A model generated the notes under the pieces. It saw only the letters and a list, made by a program, of their open reading frames with translations. It was not told the origin of the DNA and did not search any database. From Flavobacterium sp. 5 (GTDB lineage: Bacteria; Bacteroidota; Bacteroidia; Flavobacteriales; Flavobacteriaceae), in the NCBI RefSeq assembly GCF_002813295.1, contig NZ_PHUE01000001.1:310001-374000 (forward strand): 64,000 bases of DNA, written 5' to 3'. A program made the translations under genes and the position numbers. Shown here in pieces: positions 11,401-20,822 of the stretch (positions are counted from its first letter, which is position 1; every line of letters starts with the position of its first letter).

Positions 11401-13646
11401 GTAGCTGCACTCAATGCTGTTGGAGTTCCTGAGATTGTACCAGTTGTCATATCTAAATTTAATCCTACTGGTAAAGTTGGATTTACAGTAAAAGTTGGCG
11501 CAGGATTTCCTGTAACTGTAGGAGTTACCGCAGTAATAGCTTGGTTAATTGTAAAGTTTTGAGCACCTCCATAAGTCAAATCAGATGGTGCGCTTGAAAC
11601 TGATTCTTTATAGAAATAAACATTGTCAAAATACAAAGAAGCATTATCACTATAAAGAACAACCCATCTTAAATGTGTTAAATCAACACCAGAATAGGTA
11701 CTTAAATCTAAATCATAAGAATTCCATGCACCTTGCGCTTTTGCAGCTGGAACCTCTAAATCAACAGCGGTCCCGCTAACCTCTTCCAGTTTAACTCTAA
11801 ATGATGTAAAATCTGGTGAATAGACATCAATATGCATTTTTGTCATTGCAGAAACATCAAGATCTCCTGTACCTGCCTGAATACCTGACAAATTGTGATT
11901 TGCATATTTTTTCACAACATTTCCATCATCAAAAGTGACATCAGCTTCTGTAGTTGCTCCCCAACCTGGAAAAAACACTCCTGGTTCATTAGCATAACTA
12001 TCACTATATAGTGATTTCACATCTGATGAATTTCTAACCAGAGGTGTTGGAACTACTGGAAGTGCAGGAGTCACAACAACTGCTATATTAACATTAACGG
12101 CTATAGAACCCACAGAATTTGTTGCAGTAACCACATAATCTGTAGCAACGCTCAATGCTGTTGGTGTTCCCGTAATTTCACCTGTCGCCGAGTTAAAATT
12201 TAATCCTGCTGGTAAAGCTGGATTTATGCCAAATGTTGGCACAGGACTTCCTGAAACCGTAGGAGTTACCCCAGTGATAGCTTGATTAATTATAAAAGTT
12301 TTTGTTCCTCCATAACTCAAGTTGCTAGGTGCTGTATCTGAAGATGCTTCTCTATAGAAATAGAAATTATCTATATCAATTGTACCTCCAACAGTAGCTG
12401 GCTGATCTATCTTAAATTGGAATATATCCGCTATTCCTAAACCGGCAAAAGTAGCCGAAGTCAAATCAATATCAAAACTATTCCATTGATTAGGAACTAA
12501 TGTTAAAATGATTCCTTTGTTATCATCAAAAGGAGTGTTAGAAATTGGAACAAATCGTAATGAAGCAACATTTGTTGACCAAATATCAATATGAATTTTA
12601 TTAAAAGTAGAACCGTTAATAGAAGTTGCTGGAGCGATTCCTTCATAATTTAGATTAGAATACTCTAATACTTCATCTCCACTAAATAATGGTTTAGCCA
12701 ATCCCGTAGATTGTCCCCAGTCTGGTCTAAAGTCAGTTCCTGGAATATCTGTATAAGCACTACTAAACAATGAAACCACATCCCCAGAATTTCTAGCTGT
12801 AGGTGTTGGAGCAGCCGGAAGTATTGGAGCCACAACAACAGTAATATTAACTGTTGCAGTTGTAGAGCCTTCAGTATTTGTTGCAGTTACTGTATAATCT
12901 GTAGATGTACTCAATGCAGATGGAGTTCCTGAAATCACACCAGTTGTAGAATTAAGGCTCAATCCTGCTGGTAGAGCCGGATTTATTGTAAAAGTTGGTG
13001 CAGGATTTCCAGAAACCGTAGGCATTACCGCAGTAATAGCTTGATTTATTATAAAACTTTGAGTACCTCCATAACTTAAATTAGATGGTGCCGTAGGTGT
13101 AGATGAAGTAGCTGGTCTGAAGAAATATACATTATCAATATAAACAGTTTCCCCAGGAGGTGTCCAAGTAACAGGGACAATCCATCTTAAATGCGCTAAA
13201 TCAACAACAGAGGCATAGGTGCTTAAATCTATATCATAAGAATTCCAACCACTTTGTATTCTTGTACCTGGAACATCAAGCTCACGAGCATGGCCACTAG
13301 TATCCTCTAATTTAAGCGAAAATGCTGTAAAACCTGGCGAATAAAGGTCAATATGCAATGTTGGCATTGCTGAGACATCAAGATCTCCAGTACCTTCTTG
13401 GATACCTGAATAAAGATAACTTGTAAATTTCTTTACAACATTTCCATCATCTAAAGTGATATCGCCAACCATATTTGCTGCCCAGGTTGCGAAAGCTACG
13501 CCAGACTCATTGGTATACATATCACCATATAGTGATTTTACATCCCATGCATTTCTTGCTACGGGATTTGCAGGCCCTACAGAAGGGTCTTGCGAATATC
13601 CAAATGAAAAAATCAAAAGGAAAATGATTAATGTAATTTTTTTCAT
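8496..13646 (-). CDS. Giant repeat surface protein with T9SS type-B sorting domain
   Basis: 1,716 aa. After a signal peptide (about 1-18, ending GYSQ) it alternates carbohydrate-binding-like jelly-roll modules (six; ending in patterns such as GGTIDIDNFYFYR or IYFDN) with putative-Ig repeats (six; PTFTVNPTLPAGLNLD then ISGTPTALS). A Big_2-like segment comes near 1470-1550. The last ~90 residues (FSPNGDSINDFW ... VYNKNGGEVY ... AAGSYFYQIDLNGDG) are the gliding-motility-type CHU_C domain recognised by the type IX system (type-B sorting). It is therefore probably exported and held on the cell surface, with the adjacent SprF-like protein as partner. The modules may bind glycans; no catalytic domain is visible. 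Confidence 0.85.
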   Translation of the reverse strand: MKKITLIIFLLIFSFGYSQDPSVGPANPVARNAWDVKSLYGDMYTNESGVAFATWAANMVGDITLDDGNVVKKFTSYLYSGIQEGTGDLDVSAMPTLHIDLYSPGFTAFSLKLEDTSGHARELDVPGTRIQSGWNSYDIDLSTYASVVDLAHLRWIVPVTWTPPGETVYIDNVYFFRPATSSTPTAPSNLSYGGTQSFIINQAITAVMPTVSGNPAPTFTINPALPAGLSLNSTTGVISGTPSALSTSTDYTVTATNTEGSTTATVNITVVVAPILPAAPTPTARNSGDVVSLFSSAYTDIPGTDFRPDWGQSTGLAKPLFSGDEVLEYSNLNYEGIAPATSINGSTFNKIHIDIWSTNVASLRFVPISNTPFDDNKGIILTLVPNQWNSFDIDLTSATFAGLGIADIFQFKIDQPATVGGTIDIDNFYFYREASSDTAPSNLSYGGTKTFIINQAITGVTPTVSGSPVPTFGINPALPAGLNFNSATGEITGTPTALSVATDYVVTATNSVGSIAVNVNIAVVVTPALPVVPTPLVRNSSDVKSLYSDSYANEPGVFFPGWGATTEADVTFDDGNVVKKYANHNLSGIQAGTGDLDVSAMTKMHIDVYSPDFTSFRVKLEEVSGTAVDLEVPAAKAQGAWNSYDLDLSTYSGVDLTHLRWVVLYSDNASLYFDNVYFYKESVSSAPSDLTYGGAQNFTINQAITAVTPTVTGNPAPTFTVNPTLPVGLNLDMTTGTISGTPTALSAATDYTVTATNSAGSTTATLNIAVVAASVNPAAPTPPARNSGDVVSLFSGAYADVSGTDFRPEWGQSTALTRPLFGGDEVLEYSNLNYEGIVPSAHINGSNFNKIHLDIWSADVASIRFVPISNTPFDDNKGITLTLVPNQWNSFDIDLTSATFAGLGIADIYQFKIDQPATVGGTIDIDNFYFYRDASVTPISPSDLTYGSAKSFLINEAITVVTPTVTGNPAPTFTVNPTLPAGLNLDITTGTISGTPTALSAATDYTVTVTNSAGSTTATVNIVVVAAPVHPAAPTPPARNSGDVISLFSGAYADVSGTDFRPGWGQTTVLTRPLFGGDEVLEYSNLNYEGIVPSAHINGSNFNKIHLDIWSADVASIRFVPISNTPFDDNKGITLTLVPNQWNSFDIDLTSATFAGLGIVDIYQFKIDQPAIVGGTIDIDNFYFYRDALVTPISPSDLTYGGAKSYIVNEAITVVTPTVTGNPAPTFTVNPTLPAGLNLDITTGTISGTPTALSATTDYTVTATNSAGSTTATVNIVVVAAPVHPAAPTPPARNSGDVISLFSGAYADVSGTDFRPGWGQTTVLTRPLFGGDEVLEYSNLNYEGIVPSAHINGSNFNKIHLDIWSADVASIRFVPISNTPFDDNKGITLTLVPNQWNSFDIDLTSATFAGLGIADIYQFKIDQPATVGGTIDIDNFYFYRSATSTVAPTFGAFTIPQKIVGDASFQIVSPISNSTGAFTYSSSNVAVATVSGNMITIVGAGDSIITANQAADANYTAGSTTATFSVNAAVTTEAPSNLSYGSSKTFIINQAISTVTPTVSGNPVPTFEINPTLPEGLSFNTTTGVITGTPTALSSATDYTVTATNSAGSTTAIVSIQVSNDGHDSGVLKIAQGFSPNGDSINDFWIIGNIESHPFTKVSVYNKNGGEVYNSSNYQNDWNGEYKNTGKIVAAGSYFYQIDLNGDGSIDNQGWIYIAN
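9300..11330. repeat. Three ~762-bp near-identical coding repeats
   Basis: Inside the surface-protein gene the same landmark recurs at 9347, 10109 and 10871, a period of 762 bp (254 codons), with only scattered substitutions. Each unit covers one jelly-roll module plus one Ig-like module. A fourth, more diverged copy lies near 12371. Such identity suggests recent unit duplication or gene conversion. Confidence 0.85.
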
Positions 13647-14835
13647 AATTAATAAATTATAATGATTGTTATCAAATTAAAGTCAGAGCAATTGCTTGCA
13701 AAAAATCTGACCAAACTAAAACCATAAACCCAATATGTACAATTACTTAATACCTATTGTATTAAAAGACTTTAGACATTTATAAAAACAATTTAACATA
13801 CTGATATACCATTCAATAATCTACCGACATTGTTTTGGGAAACAAAATTTCAATATTTTAGGACTAGCCAAAAAAATCTCCGCCTAGAGTGGAATTAAGA
13901 ATTATTATTGAATGAACGATCAAAACCATTCAACAGTAACTTTATCAGATGTAATTAGATTTTATAATACGATGTCAACATAGAAATTATCTGATTTTCA
14001 TCTCATTCGATTCTAAAAACATAGAAGTAATATCAAAAGATCATTCAGTAAATTATAATTTTGGCTATGGAGATACCACCAGAATAATTAGAATTATTGT
14101 ACTCATAGTAACTAATTCCATTTTTATAATTTGATCCTTGAGTAGATCCATGATTTTATAATTAGCAATTACCAACTGCATAATTAAATTTTAGGAATCA
14201 TTAGATTATCATAAATTTGAATAGGTATGTAGAAAAAAAACAATGAGGATAGTTACAAAAGATAATAGGTAATTTTAGTTTCATAATTTTTACTATTTGG
14301 TTTGATAATTAAATTATTAGGTTAATCCAAAAATACAATGGACTATCAACTAAAAAATAAAACAACGATGTAAAAAACCTCAACACAATAACAATAACAT
14401 AAAAAAAACACGTTATAATTACACAAAAACCAATTATAACCTTAATTTTTTAAACAAAACATAGTAATATTTCTTAAAATAAAATTCTAAAATCATATTG
14501 ATGTTGTGGTAATGTATAGTTTTTTTATTCACCCAACTGATTAGTTCTTTAAAAATGCATTTAAAAACTCCTCATCATATGATAAAAAAAGATACATTAT
14601 GATTTAAAATAATACATTTCTTAACCCATTCAAACTCATTGAATGCTTCTATATTATTTTAATTGTAAAAATCAAAGCTAAAATGGAAACAAAAAACGTC
14701 AAAATCTCTTGTGAAAACGATGCAAAAGCAATTGAGATTTTTCATTAATGCTATTGAGTATTTTTGATATTAATTTAAAAAATAATACTTTAGTAGCTAT
14801 ATAATTGCTAAATACTAAACCAGATAAATCATACT
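13647..14835. other. 1.2-kb gap without recognised gene
   Basis: AT-rich DNA between the divergent surface-protein and S10 peptidase genes, with stop codons in all frames. A 21-codon frame near 14683-14748 is too short to call. It presumably contains both promoters and perhaps gene remnants, but nothing was identified. Confidence 0.5.
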
Positions 14836-16371
14836 ATGAAAAAAACATTATTTTTATTACTCTTAGCTGGGCTTATTAATATCTCTTATGCTCAGGAATC
14901 AGACTCTAAGCCTAAACAAACAAAAGCTGATGCAAAAGAAGAACATTCAGCTGCTAATCTTGTTTTTAATCCTGATCAAAATATTATTACAGAACATACT
15001 ACCACTATAAAAGGCCAAAAAGTTTCCTATAAAGCGACGACAGGTACAATGCCTGTATGGGACGAAGACGGAAAAGCAATTGCAGGATTATTTTATACCT
15101 ATTATGAACGTTCTGATGTTAAAGACCGTGCTTCACGTCCACTGGTAATTTCTTTCAATGGCGGTCCAGGTTCTGCTTCAGTTTGGATGCAAATTGCTTA
15201 CACAGGTCCTAGCCTATTGAATATAGATGAAGAAGGATATCCTTTACAGCCATACGGAATCAAGGAAAACCCTTATTCTATATTGGATGTTGCCGATATT
15301 GTTTTTGTAAATCCAGTTAACACCGCCTACTCCAGAGCAACCAGTAAAGAAATACCAACAGCTAAGTTTTTTGGTATAAATGCTGACATTAAATACTTAG
15401 CCGATTGGATTGGGGGATTTGTAACCCGCACGAATCGCTGGGCTTCGCCTAAATATCTTATTGGCGAAAGTTATGGTACAACCCGTGTTTCTGGACTGGC
15501 GCTACAATTACAAAATAATCAATGGATGTATCTGAATGGAGTTATATTAGTTTCTCCTACAACATTGGGAATAACGCGCGGAGTAGCTGCTGATGGAGCT
15601 CTTAAACTACCTTATTTTGCAGCTACAGCGTGGTATCATAAAATGCTAAGCCCAGACTTACAGAATAAAGATTTAACGGAAATGCTTCCAGAAGTAGAAG
15701 ATTTTACAATCAATGAACTCCTTCCATCATTAAGTAAAGGTGGCTCACTTGACGAGCAGAAAAGAAAAGAAATAGCCATTAAGATAGCCCGTTATTCTGG
15801 TATCTCCGAAAAAGTAGTTATGCAAAATAATCTGGATGTGCCTTATAATTATTTCTGGAAAGAATTGTTGCGTGATAAAGGGTTTACCGTAGGAAGACTC
15901 GATTCTCGTTATAAAGGAATTGATCGCAAAGATGCTGGTGGAGAACCTGATTTTAATGCCGAATTAACTTCATGGCTGCATTCTTTCACTCCCGCAATCA
16001 ATATGTATATTCGTAATGATTTGAATTATAAAACTGACTTCAAATACAATATGTTTGGTTCTGTTTACCCATGGGATAATTCAGGGGATGCAACTGGTGA
16101 GAATCTGCGTCAGGCTATGGCACAAAATCCTTATTTAAATGTTATGGTACAATCTGGATATTATGATGGTGCTTGCGACTATTTCAATTCAAAATACAAT
16201 TTATGGCAAATGGATCCTAGCGGAAAACTAAAAGACAGGATGAGTTGGAAAGGATATCGCAGTGGACACATGATGTATTTAAGAAAAAAAGATTTAGAAA
16301 CTGCAAATGAAGACATTAGAGAATTCATAAAACATTCAATGCCTAAAGCAGGAGAACCAGCAAAATATTAA
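14836..16371 (+). CDS. S10 family serine carboxypeptidase-like peptidase
   Basis: 511 aa with a signal peptide ending near SYAQ (residue 20). The alpha/beta hydrolase pattern of peptidase family S10 is clear: SFNGGPGSAS (oxyanion region), GESYGTTR with catalytic S212, D444 in QSGYYDGACDY and H478 in SGHMMYL. Family members remove C-terminal residues from peptides. The protein is probably periplasmic or secreted. It stands alone, with a hairpin terminator about 60 bp downstream. Length and motif spacing match bacterial S10 homologues. Confidence 0.88.
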   Translation: MKKTLFLLLLAGLINISYAQESDSKPKQTKADAKEEHSAANLVFNPDQNIITEHTTTIKGQKVSYKATTGTMPVWDEDGKAIAGLFYTYYERSDVKDRASRPLVISFNGGPGSASVWMQIAYTGPSLLNIDEEGYPLQPYGIKENPYSILDVADIVFVNPVNTAYSRATSKEIPTAKFFGINADIKYLADWIGGFVTRTNRWASPKYLIGESYGTTRVSGLALQLQNNQWMYLNGVILVSPTTLGITRGVAADGALKLPYFAATAWYHKMLSPDLQNKDLTEMLPEVEDFTINELLPSLSKGGSLDEQKRKEIAIKIARYSGISEKVVMQNNLDVPYNYFWKELLRDKGFTVGRLDSRYKGIDRKDAGGEPDFNAELTSWLHSFTPAINMYIRNDLNYKTDFKYNMFGSVYPWDNSGDATGENLRQAMAQNPYLNVMVQSGYYDGACDYFNSKYNLWQMDPSGKLKDRMSWKGYRSGHMMYLRKKDLETANEDIREFIKHSMPKAGEPAKY

Positions 16372-16428
16372 GATACTATTTTAAAAAAAACAGAGAAGGA
16401 TCTGTATCATTCTCATTAAATACAAAAC

Positions 16429-16460
16429 AAAGCCCAAACCGAAAGGAATGGGCTTTATTT
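16429..16460. terminator. Bidirectional terminator
   Basis: Inverted repeat AAAGCCCA / TGGGCTTT with a 12-nt loop followed by T-rich sequence, between the convergent S10 peptidase and BlaR1-like genes. Confidence 0.8.
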
Positions 16461-16541
16461 TATTTAAATTTTAGTCTTACAACCCGAAATTTATATTAAG
16501 ATTTAATAATCCTTCTTGATAAAGAAATTATTGTTCCGTTT

Positions 16542-18632
16542 TTAATTAGCTCCAACAACAGCTTTAAATTCTATATACTTTTCAAGCGTTTTATAATTAT
16601 GCCCCTTTTCTTTCATCACTTTAATAAAAGAAGGTGTAACTCCCAATGATTTTGCACCAATAATGTCATCTATACTCAAGTCATCAAACCCAAGATCTTT
16701 GTATTGCTCTATTAAATCTGGTGTTATATTCTGTGATTTCAAAGCGAACAAATCGTCAAAATTGATATTTTTATACCCTACCTTTCCAAATTCATCGATA
16801 TATTTTGGAGTAATATTTAGTGATTTCAAAGCAAACAAATCGTCTGGCTTAATGTTTGTATAACCAACCTTTTCAAACTCATCTATATACGCTGGAGTAA
16901 TATTTAAGGATTTCATAGCCATAAGATCATCGTTCGAAAGATTAGTATACCCCAATTTTCTAAAAGAATCAATAAATGCCTTATCAATATTCATCGATTT
17001 AAATCCAATAATATCATCAGCTGATTCATTACTATTTCCTTTCATAGCATCATGATAATCAGCAATATATTTTGCATCAATTCCTTGAGATTTTAATGCA
17101 ATAATATTATCTGCAGTAATATCTTTGTAGCCAGCCTTGCGTATCTCGTCGATAAAATCTTTGTCGATACCCATTGATTTGAAAGGAATCAAGTCCTCCA
17201 ATTCAAAATCAGGAATCCCAGCTTGCTTAATAGAAGTAACATAAGCCTCATTAGCATCCAAGGCTGCCAACGGAATCAATTGATCTTTGTCAATATTCTT
17301 GTAGCCGTTTTTCTTTAGCATTATTACATACGAAGTTTTCACATTTACCATAAAGAAAACCATAAGATCACTTTCGTCAGAAACTGTAACCCCTTCTTTA
17401 GCCATTGCCGTACTGAAATCTTTACTAGCTGTAAACTTATAAGTTCCCATTCCTTTATTGCCTTCAAATTTTCCAACAAAATTCATGGTTCCTGCTTCGC
17501 GAGTCAACGTAAATTCACCTTGCTTATCCTTTGGCAGATTATTAAACTCACTCAACTGAAAAGTAGTTGATGAATTATTATCCTCATCGTCGTTTCTAAA
17601 TTGAACATTAACTGTATTCCCTTTGATAGTAGCAAACCAGCTACCTTCTGTATCCATTCCGTCGTGAATATTCGATTGTTCCTTAGACTCTTTTGATTCA
17701 TTTGCTCCTAAAGTTTGTCCTTGCGCTACCGGTTGATTAAAAAGGCAGGCAAATAACACCAATAAAGGCAACAGGAAAAAATATTTCCATGTAGTGTGCA
17801 CACTTGATTTTTTTGAATTCATCATGATGATTCGTTTTTTGATTAATGATTGATTATAATTAGTTGTAAGACTCAATGGAAAATGGGGCGCTGCCACTTT
17901 GAGCAGACTAAACTGATAATTCTCTTTTTCTACAGTGTCCTGCTGTAGCATTTTATCATCAGTCAAAAATTCAAGATTACTCTCCAATGCTTTTCGCCAT
18001 TGCCAGGCAAAAGGATTAAACCATTGAAAAACGAGAACCACCTCGGCAAGCAAGAGATCGATAGTATGCTTTTGCTCAATATGAATTTTTTCATGCTGCA
18101 AAATCTGACTATACGTTTCCCACTCATATTTTTCGGGATTGATAAAAATATTATTAGCAAATGAACACGGAGCCTTATCCCCTGTTATTTCGACAATTCG
18201 GAACTTCCCATCCTGAATTGCCGATATCGAATACGCTCTATATAATAGTACAACAGCCTGCATCAAAAAGTTAAGTGCAAAGATTACAACACCAAACCAA
18301 TATAAATACACCAGCCATTGCAGCAACATATCAATATCAAAAGTCTGTTTTGTTTGTTCAACAAAAACTTCCTGAATGGGTGGTGATTGTAACTGTGTGG
18401 TTTTAATTTTGTCAACAGTCGCTTTTGCCAAAGGAATATGCTCTACTATGGCATCTTTCCTTAATGATAATTGTTGAGGAACTGGAAGCAAAGGCAAAAT
18501 AAAAGCCAAAATCATGCAACCAAGCAAAACAAACCTATTCAGGTGAAAGAAAGTTTCCTTCTGCAAAAGCAACTTATAAAATAAAAGGCAAGCAGAAAGC
18601 ACAAGGGCTGTGTACAAAATATAAGGTATCAT
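16542..18632 (-). CDS. BlaR1/MecR1-like M56 membrane metallopeptidase with repeat-rich C-terminus
   Basis: 696 aa. N-terminal transmembrane helices (about 5-22, 34-50, 105-132) frame the zinc motif HEKIH (180-184) followed by a conserved hydrophobic stretch with FNPFAW, the M56 signature. A further helix near 285-300 leads to a periplasmic part that is not a penicillin-binding domain. It contains repeated ~26-residue units such as DDLFALKSLNITPKYIDEF (about 490-690). In BlaR1 systems the sensor cleaves the BlaI repressor upon signal. Here the sensing part differs, so the ligand is unknown. The gene overlaps blaI-like by 4 bp. Confidence 0.85.
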   Translation of the reverse strand: MIPYILYTALVLSACLLFYKLLLQKETFFHLNRFVLLGCMILAFILPLLPVPQQLSLRKDAIVEHIPLAKATVDKIKTTQLQSPPIQEVFVEQTKQTFDIDMLLQWLVYLYWFGVVIFALNFLMQAVVLLYRAYSISAIQDGKFRIVEITGDKAPCSFANNIFINPEKYEWETYSQILQHEKIHIEQKHTIDLLLAEVVLVFQWFNPFAWQWRKALESNLEFLTDDKMLQQDTVEKENYQFSLLKVAAPHFPLSLTTNYNQSLIKKRIIMMNSKKSSVHTTWKYFFLLPLLVLFACLFNQPVAQGQTLGANESKESKEQSNIHDGMDTEGSWFATIKGNTVNVQFRNDDEDNNSSTTFQLSEFNNLPKDKQGEFTLTREAGTMNFVGKFEGNKGMGTYKFTASKDFSTAMAKEGVTVSDESDLMVFFMVNVKTSYVIMLKKNGYKNIDKDQLIPLAALDANEAYVTSIKQAGIPDFELEDLIPFKSMGIDKDFIDEIRKAGYKDITADNIIALKSQGIDAKYIADYHDAMKGNSNESADDIIGFKSMNIDKAFIDSFRKLGYTNLSNDDLMAMKSLNITPAYIDEFEKVGYTNIKPDDLFALKSLNITPKYIDEFGKVGYKNINFDDLFALKSQNITPDLIEQYKDLGFDDLSIDDIIGAKSLGVTPSFIKVMKEKGHNYKTLEKYIEFKAVVGAN

Positions 18633-18991
18633 ACTTTATCTTTTTTAATGATGTTTACAATCTCGTCCAAATCCTTTTCTGTAAGCTTTTGCTCTTTTGC
18701 AAAAAAAGCTAGCATTCTAGGATACGAGTTATCAAAATACTGACTAACGATATCCTTTAGTGCAAACTGCTGATACTCTTCCCTGCTGATTAAAGGAAAA
18801 AAACAATGCATATTCCCAGTCGTTTCATAATTCAGAAATCCTTTTTCTGCAAGAATTTTTACAATTGTCGCCACACTATTATAATGCGGTTTCGGATCTG
18901 GCAACAATGGAATTACATCCCTAATAAAGGCTTTATTCAAATCCCAAAAGACTTGCATAATCTGTTCTTCTCGTTTGGCTAATTTTATCAT
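18629..18991 (-). CDS. BlaI/MecI family repressor
   Basis: Start chosen at 18991 (MIKLAKREEQIMQVFWDL), because seven upstream codons of the longest frame lie in the leader; 120 aa. The winged-helix pattern (LAKREEQIM, PHYNSVATIVKILAEKGFL) is typical of BlaI/MecI repressors, which bind palindromes as dimers and are cleaved by the partner protease. It is the first gene of a two-gene operon with the M56 protein. A perfect 18-bp palindrome lies 28 bp upstream of the start, so autoregulation is likely. Confidence 0.9.
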   Translation of the reverse strand: MIKLAKREEQIMQVFWDLNKAFIRDVIPLLPDPKPHYNSVATIVKILAEKGFLNYETTGNMHCFFPLISREEYQQFALKDIVSQYFDNSYPRMLAFFAKEQKLTEKDLDEIVNIIKKDKV

Positions 18992-19018
18992 AGTATAAAA
19001 ATCTTTCAACAAATATAA

Positions 19019-19036
19019 CTACTAATTAATTAGTAG
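19019..19036. promoter_or_regulatory. Palindromic operator, probable BlaI binding site
   Basis: Perfect palindrome CTACTAATTAATTAGTAG directly upstream of the blaI-like gene. Further half-site-like ACTAATT/TTAGTA/ACTACTAATT elements follow at 19041-19087. BlaI-type repressors use AT-rich dyads of this kind. Confidence 0.7.
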
Positions 19037-19152
19037 CAAAACTAATTGATTAATATTTTAACTAATTTTTTAGTACAACTACTAATTCCTTAATAATAAA
19101 AGATGAAAAACGCCATTTAGATTAGGCTGCCCCAACAGGCTATCCACTACAA

Positions 19153-19250
19153 GTCCGCAGCCATCACCCAAAAAAACATAAACCCAAAACGAGCTTCCGT
19201 TGGTCGCTGTTTTGGGTTTTGTTTTTTAAGGGTGCTGTCTTTGCGGGCTT
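19153..19250. repeat. Long imperfect hairpin element
   Basis: A nested inverted repeat: outer arms around CCGCAG...CACCC and GGGTG...GCGG, inner arms AACCCAAAAC (19181-19190) and GTTTTGGGTT (19209-19218). It may be a terminator or a dispersed intergenic element. The 19,092-19,881 gap otherwise contains only the 21-bp repeats listed next. Confidence 0.55.
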
Positions 19251-19536
19251 TTCGTTACTATCCTTGGCAGAAAACAGAAACAATAGAACCTCATCTTAAA
19301 TAATTCATCCTTATCATCCTGTTTTTTTTACTTCTATGCCATACCCTCCCTCATTATAACTAAAGTAGCCACATTATAGTAAAAGTAAGAAGCCATGAAT
19401 GATGTTACTTTCTATTATCTTTCAAAAGAGCTAATTTCATTACATCACAATACAATTATTAAACTTGAAACTTTCCGAAGACCACAATTAGGAGCCAGAA
19501 GCTCGTTTGTTGCAGTTAGAAGATCATCGAACGAAC

Positions 19537-19641
19537 TCCGAAGCTTGTGGGAGGCTGTCCGAAGTATGTAATAGACTATCCGAAGCTCGTATTAGGCTGT
19601 CCGAAGCATGCAACAGGCTGTCCGAAGCTCGTATCAGGGCA
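19537..19641. repeat. Five 21-bp tandem repeats
   Basis: TCCGAAG recurs at 19537, 19558, 19579, 19600 and 19621 within 21-bp units containing CTGTCCGAAGCTCGTATTAG. The multiple-of-three period keeps a 65-codon frame open (RLSEACN repeats), but no start context or homology supports a gene. Confidence 0.8.
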
Positions 19642-19881
19642 TTATTTCTTCAACTAATCCCCTATTTTACTGGGCGGAGTACAAAAACAACCGAAATAAA
19701 CTAAAAATACAGGTAGTGGTTTGCAATTTTAAATCTCTATATTTGAAATTTAAGAATAATACAGAATAAACCTTGACTCACCTAACCCTTTTAGAACTAT
19801 ACAACAACAAATTATTATAATATAAACGAGTTGCTAGCAATCCAAAAATATCGAAACCTACTTTAATGTAAAATACATAAA

Positions 19882-20721
19882 ATGAAACAATATTTGCTTC
19901 CAAAAGACATTGTTGGAAATGAGCAACCCGACAACAAAATTTGCACATTTGACTATTCTACAAATACTCAGAACCTAAAAAATCAAATTACATTGACACA
20001 AAATGTGTTTAGTTTTTTGATGGAAGGAAGCAAGGAATTAGTGCATTATGAAAAACAGAATAAAATAGATAACAGTCAATTTTTGTTGATAAAATCAGGA
20101 AAGTGCCTGATGACAGAAACTTTATCATTAAACAATCACTATCGAAGTTTCTTGATGTTTTTTGATGATGAAATGTTATATCAATTTATTAAAAAAAATA
20201 ACATTAAACTAAATCCAAATTCGGCAACACAATCTTTTCTTGTATTCGACTACGATGAATATATCCACCTTTATGTGAACAGTTTAATACAGTTAGACAT
20301 CCAAAACACCTCATTTAATAAACAGATTTTGTCTACAAAATTTGATGAACTTTTTTTATACCTCATCCATAAAAATGGGACCGATTTTATTTCCAATTTC
20401 TTAACTGCTTATAGTACTCACGAAAATCATTTTACAAATATCGTCGAGAATAACAGACTTACAAATCTAAGCATCGAAGAACTGGCGTTTCTTTGCAATA
20501 CAAGTATTTCTACTTTCAAAAGAGAGTTCAAAAAAATTTATAATGAAACCCCAATAAAATGGTTTCAAGAGAAAAGATTAGAACATGCTGCCTTTTTATT
20601 AGAATACAAAAAAATTCGCCCGAGCGATGTCTACGAAGAGATTGGTTACGAAAACCTTTCCTCTTTTATTCAAGCATATAAAAAGAAATTTGGAAAAACA
20701 CCAAAACAACATTTTGTTTAA
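19882..20721 (+). CDS. AraC family transcriptional regulator
   Basis: 279 aa. The C-terminal ~100 residues carry two helix-turn-helix motifs of the AraC/XylS family (LSIEELAFLCNTSISTFKREFKK and PSDVYEEIGYENLSSFIQAYKKKFGKTPKQHF). The N-terminal ~170 residues form a cupin-like sensor that cannot be assigned a ligand. It lies 101 bp upstream of the PEBP-like gene on the same strand and may control it; that is inference from position. Confidence 0.88.
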   Translation: MKQYLLPKDIVGNEQPDNKICTFDYSTNTQNLKNQITLTQNVFSFLMEGSKELVHYEKQNKIDNSQFLLIKSGKCLMTETLSLNNHYRSFLMFFDDEMLYQFIKKNNIKLNPNSATQSFLVFDYDEYIHLYVNSLIQLDIQNTSFNKQILSTKFDELFLYLIHKNGTDFISNFLTAYSTHENHFTNIVENNRLTNLSIEELAFLCNTSISTFKREFKKIYNETPIKWFQEKRLEHAAFLLEYKKIRPSDVYEEIGYENLSSFIQAYKKKFGKTPKQHFV

Positions 20722-20822
20722 TTTGAACTTTTAGCAACACTTTTAGAACTTCTACAACAGAAATAAACGCTACAGCCAAATTACTTTTACATTATAATTA
20801 TTTAATCATAAATCAAATTATA

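Noticed and set aside
11585..11779. Rightward 64-codon frame inside the surface-protein gene
   Set aside because: Antisense shadow of a repetitive coding region; no independent evidence.
14683..14748. 21-codon frame METKNVKISCENDAKAIEIF as a gene
   Set aside because: Too short, no neighbour or signal; at most a remnant.
19507..19704. 65-codon frame with RLSEACN repeats as a gene
   Set aside because: It arises from a 21-bp tandem repeat whose period is a multiple of three; no start context, signal or neighbouring operon supports it.
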